A stretch of DNA of 5,337 bases. Source: Victivallales bacterium. GTDB taxonomy: Bacteria > Verrucomicrobiota > Lentisphaeria > Victivallales > Victivallaceae. Shown here piece after piece: positions 5,020-5,337 of this stretch. Each line of letters starts with the position of its first letter. The first letter of the stretch is position 1. A program made the position numbers and the translations under genes. The notes below the pieces were generated by a model. It was given only the letters and a program-made list of their open reading frames with translations, ran no database searches and was not told where the DNA came from. The stretch spans positions 1-5,337 of the forward strand of contig DAOWBJ010000147.1 of assembly GCA_030634125.1 (NCBI GenBank). The letters are read 5' to 3'.

Positions 5020-5337
5020 ACGCGATCTTATAATTAACATAGCTTTTGTCAATGACCGGGCAATGGCAGAAATAAATGAAAATTTCCTTGGTCATGAAGG
5101 AACAACTGATGTTATAACTTTTTGTTATCTCGAAGGTGATGAACTGCTGTTTGACGGCGATATCGCGGTAGATTTGTTTATTTGCGCTGATTTCGCGGAA
5201 CGCGAAGGCGTAAAGCGCAAAAATTCGAGTTACGCGCGCGAATTGACATTATATATAGTGCATGGCTTGCTGCATTCCGCCGGCGAAGATGATTTGGACG
5301 CGGTATCCAGAAAAAAGATGCGGCGGCGCGAACGCGA
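4913..5337 (+). CDS. ybeY: Endoribonuclease YbeY (UPF0054), 3' end cut by the window
   Basis: YbeY is a metal-dependent single-strand RNase used in 16S rRNA 3' maturation and ribosome quality control in the cytoplasm. 141 residues are visible and roughly 10-20 more are expected. From ATG 4913 the N-terminus is basic (Trp-Arg-His-Arg-Lys-Lys-Lys, then an amphipathic helix). It leads to Ile-Asn-Ile-Ala-Phe-Val-Asn-Asp, Ile-Asn-x-x-Phe-Leu-Gly-His and Thr-Thr-Asp-Val-Ile-Thr-Phe, the core family motifs. The metal site follows: His117-Gly-Leu-Leu-His121 and, at the third ligand position, Asp127 where most members have His. Arg-Lys-Lys-Met-Arg-Arg-Arg-Glu near the end also fits. The start lies 107 bases inside pgpH in the +1 frame. 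Starting at 4979 would drop the N-terminal helix and give an unusually short protein. PhoH/YbeZ upstream is a known functional partner. Confidence 0.9.
   Translation, partial: MKTTYSWRHRKKKAPCRKLIKQMILRAARLTRLPVERDLIINIAFVNDRAMAEINENFLGHEGTTDVITFCYLEGDELLFDGDIAVDLFICADFAEREGVKRKNSSYARELTLYIVHGLLHSAGEDDLDAVSRKKMRRRER

Noticed and set aside
5192..5244. Inverted repeats TTCGCG-GAA-CGCGAA (5192-5206) and AATTCG...CGAATT (5222-5244)
   Set aside because: Both lie within well-conserved ybeY coding sequence and use common codons for the local residues; no T run or regulatory context follows.
1..5337. Mobile element, CRISPR array, tRNA or toxin-antitoxin system
   Set aside because: No direct-repeat arrays, terminal inverted repeats, transposase motifs, tRNA-like folds or small paired genes were seen on either strand; the two breakpoints show no flanking element.

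Overview
The window reads as a stretch of ordinary bacterial housekeeping genes, all on the + strand, with two apparent breakpoints. The clearest block is the conserved neighbourhood phoH - pgpH - ybeY (positions 1995-5337), preceded by a small LysM lipoprotein gene and by most of fabF. The lipobox and probable outer-membrane sorting of the lipoprotein point to a diderm bacterium. The phoH-pgpH-ybeY order and the His-His-Asp form of the YbeY metal site would fit the Planctomycetes-Verrucomicrobia-Lentisphaerae group (Lentisphaerota/Kiritimatiellota-like). That placement is an inference from recalled family features and is weakly held. Composition is moderate to low GC.

Layout: positions 1 to about 178 hold the tail end of a MalK/UgpC-type sugar ABC transporter ATPase, cut into by the window start and by a junction. 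From about 173 to 1330 the reading frame is FabF (beta-ketoacyl-ACP synthase II) without its first 30 or so residues. Positions 1331-1467 form the only real intergenic gap and carry promoter-like boxes and a hairpin. Positions 1468-1971 encode a 167-residue lipoprotein with a C-terminal LysM domain. Positions 1995-2606 encode a PhoH-family protein whose ATPase core is missing in frame. Positions 2599-5019 encode a full-length PgpH-type 7TM-HD phosphodiesterase. From 4913 to the window end runs ybeY, which starts deep inside the end of pgpH and is cut by the window edge.

How the genes fit together: the lipoprotein, phoH, pgpH and ybeY are closely spaced or overlapping (23-nt gap, 8-nt overlap, 107-nt overlap) and look like one transcription unit. 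PhoH/YbeZ and YbeY are linked to rRNA maturation and ribosome quality control; PgpH is a c-di-AMP phosphodiesterase in Firmicutes. fabF belongs to fatty-acid elongation and is probably a separate unit.

The two points most worth checking are the ABC-transporter/fabF junction near 164-181 and the in-frame loss of about 119 residues, including Walker A and Walker B, from PhoH near 2346-2354. Either may be a true rearrangement or an assembly fault. I see no RNA gene, mobile element, CRISPR array or clearly novel multi-gene system.
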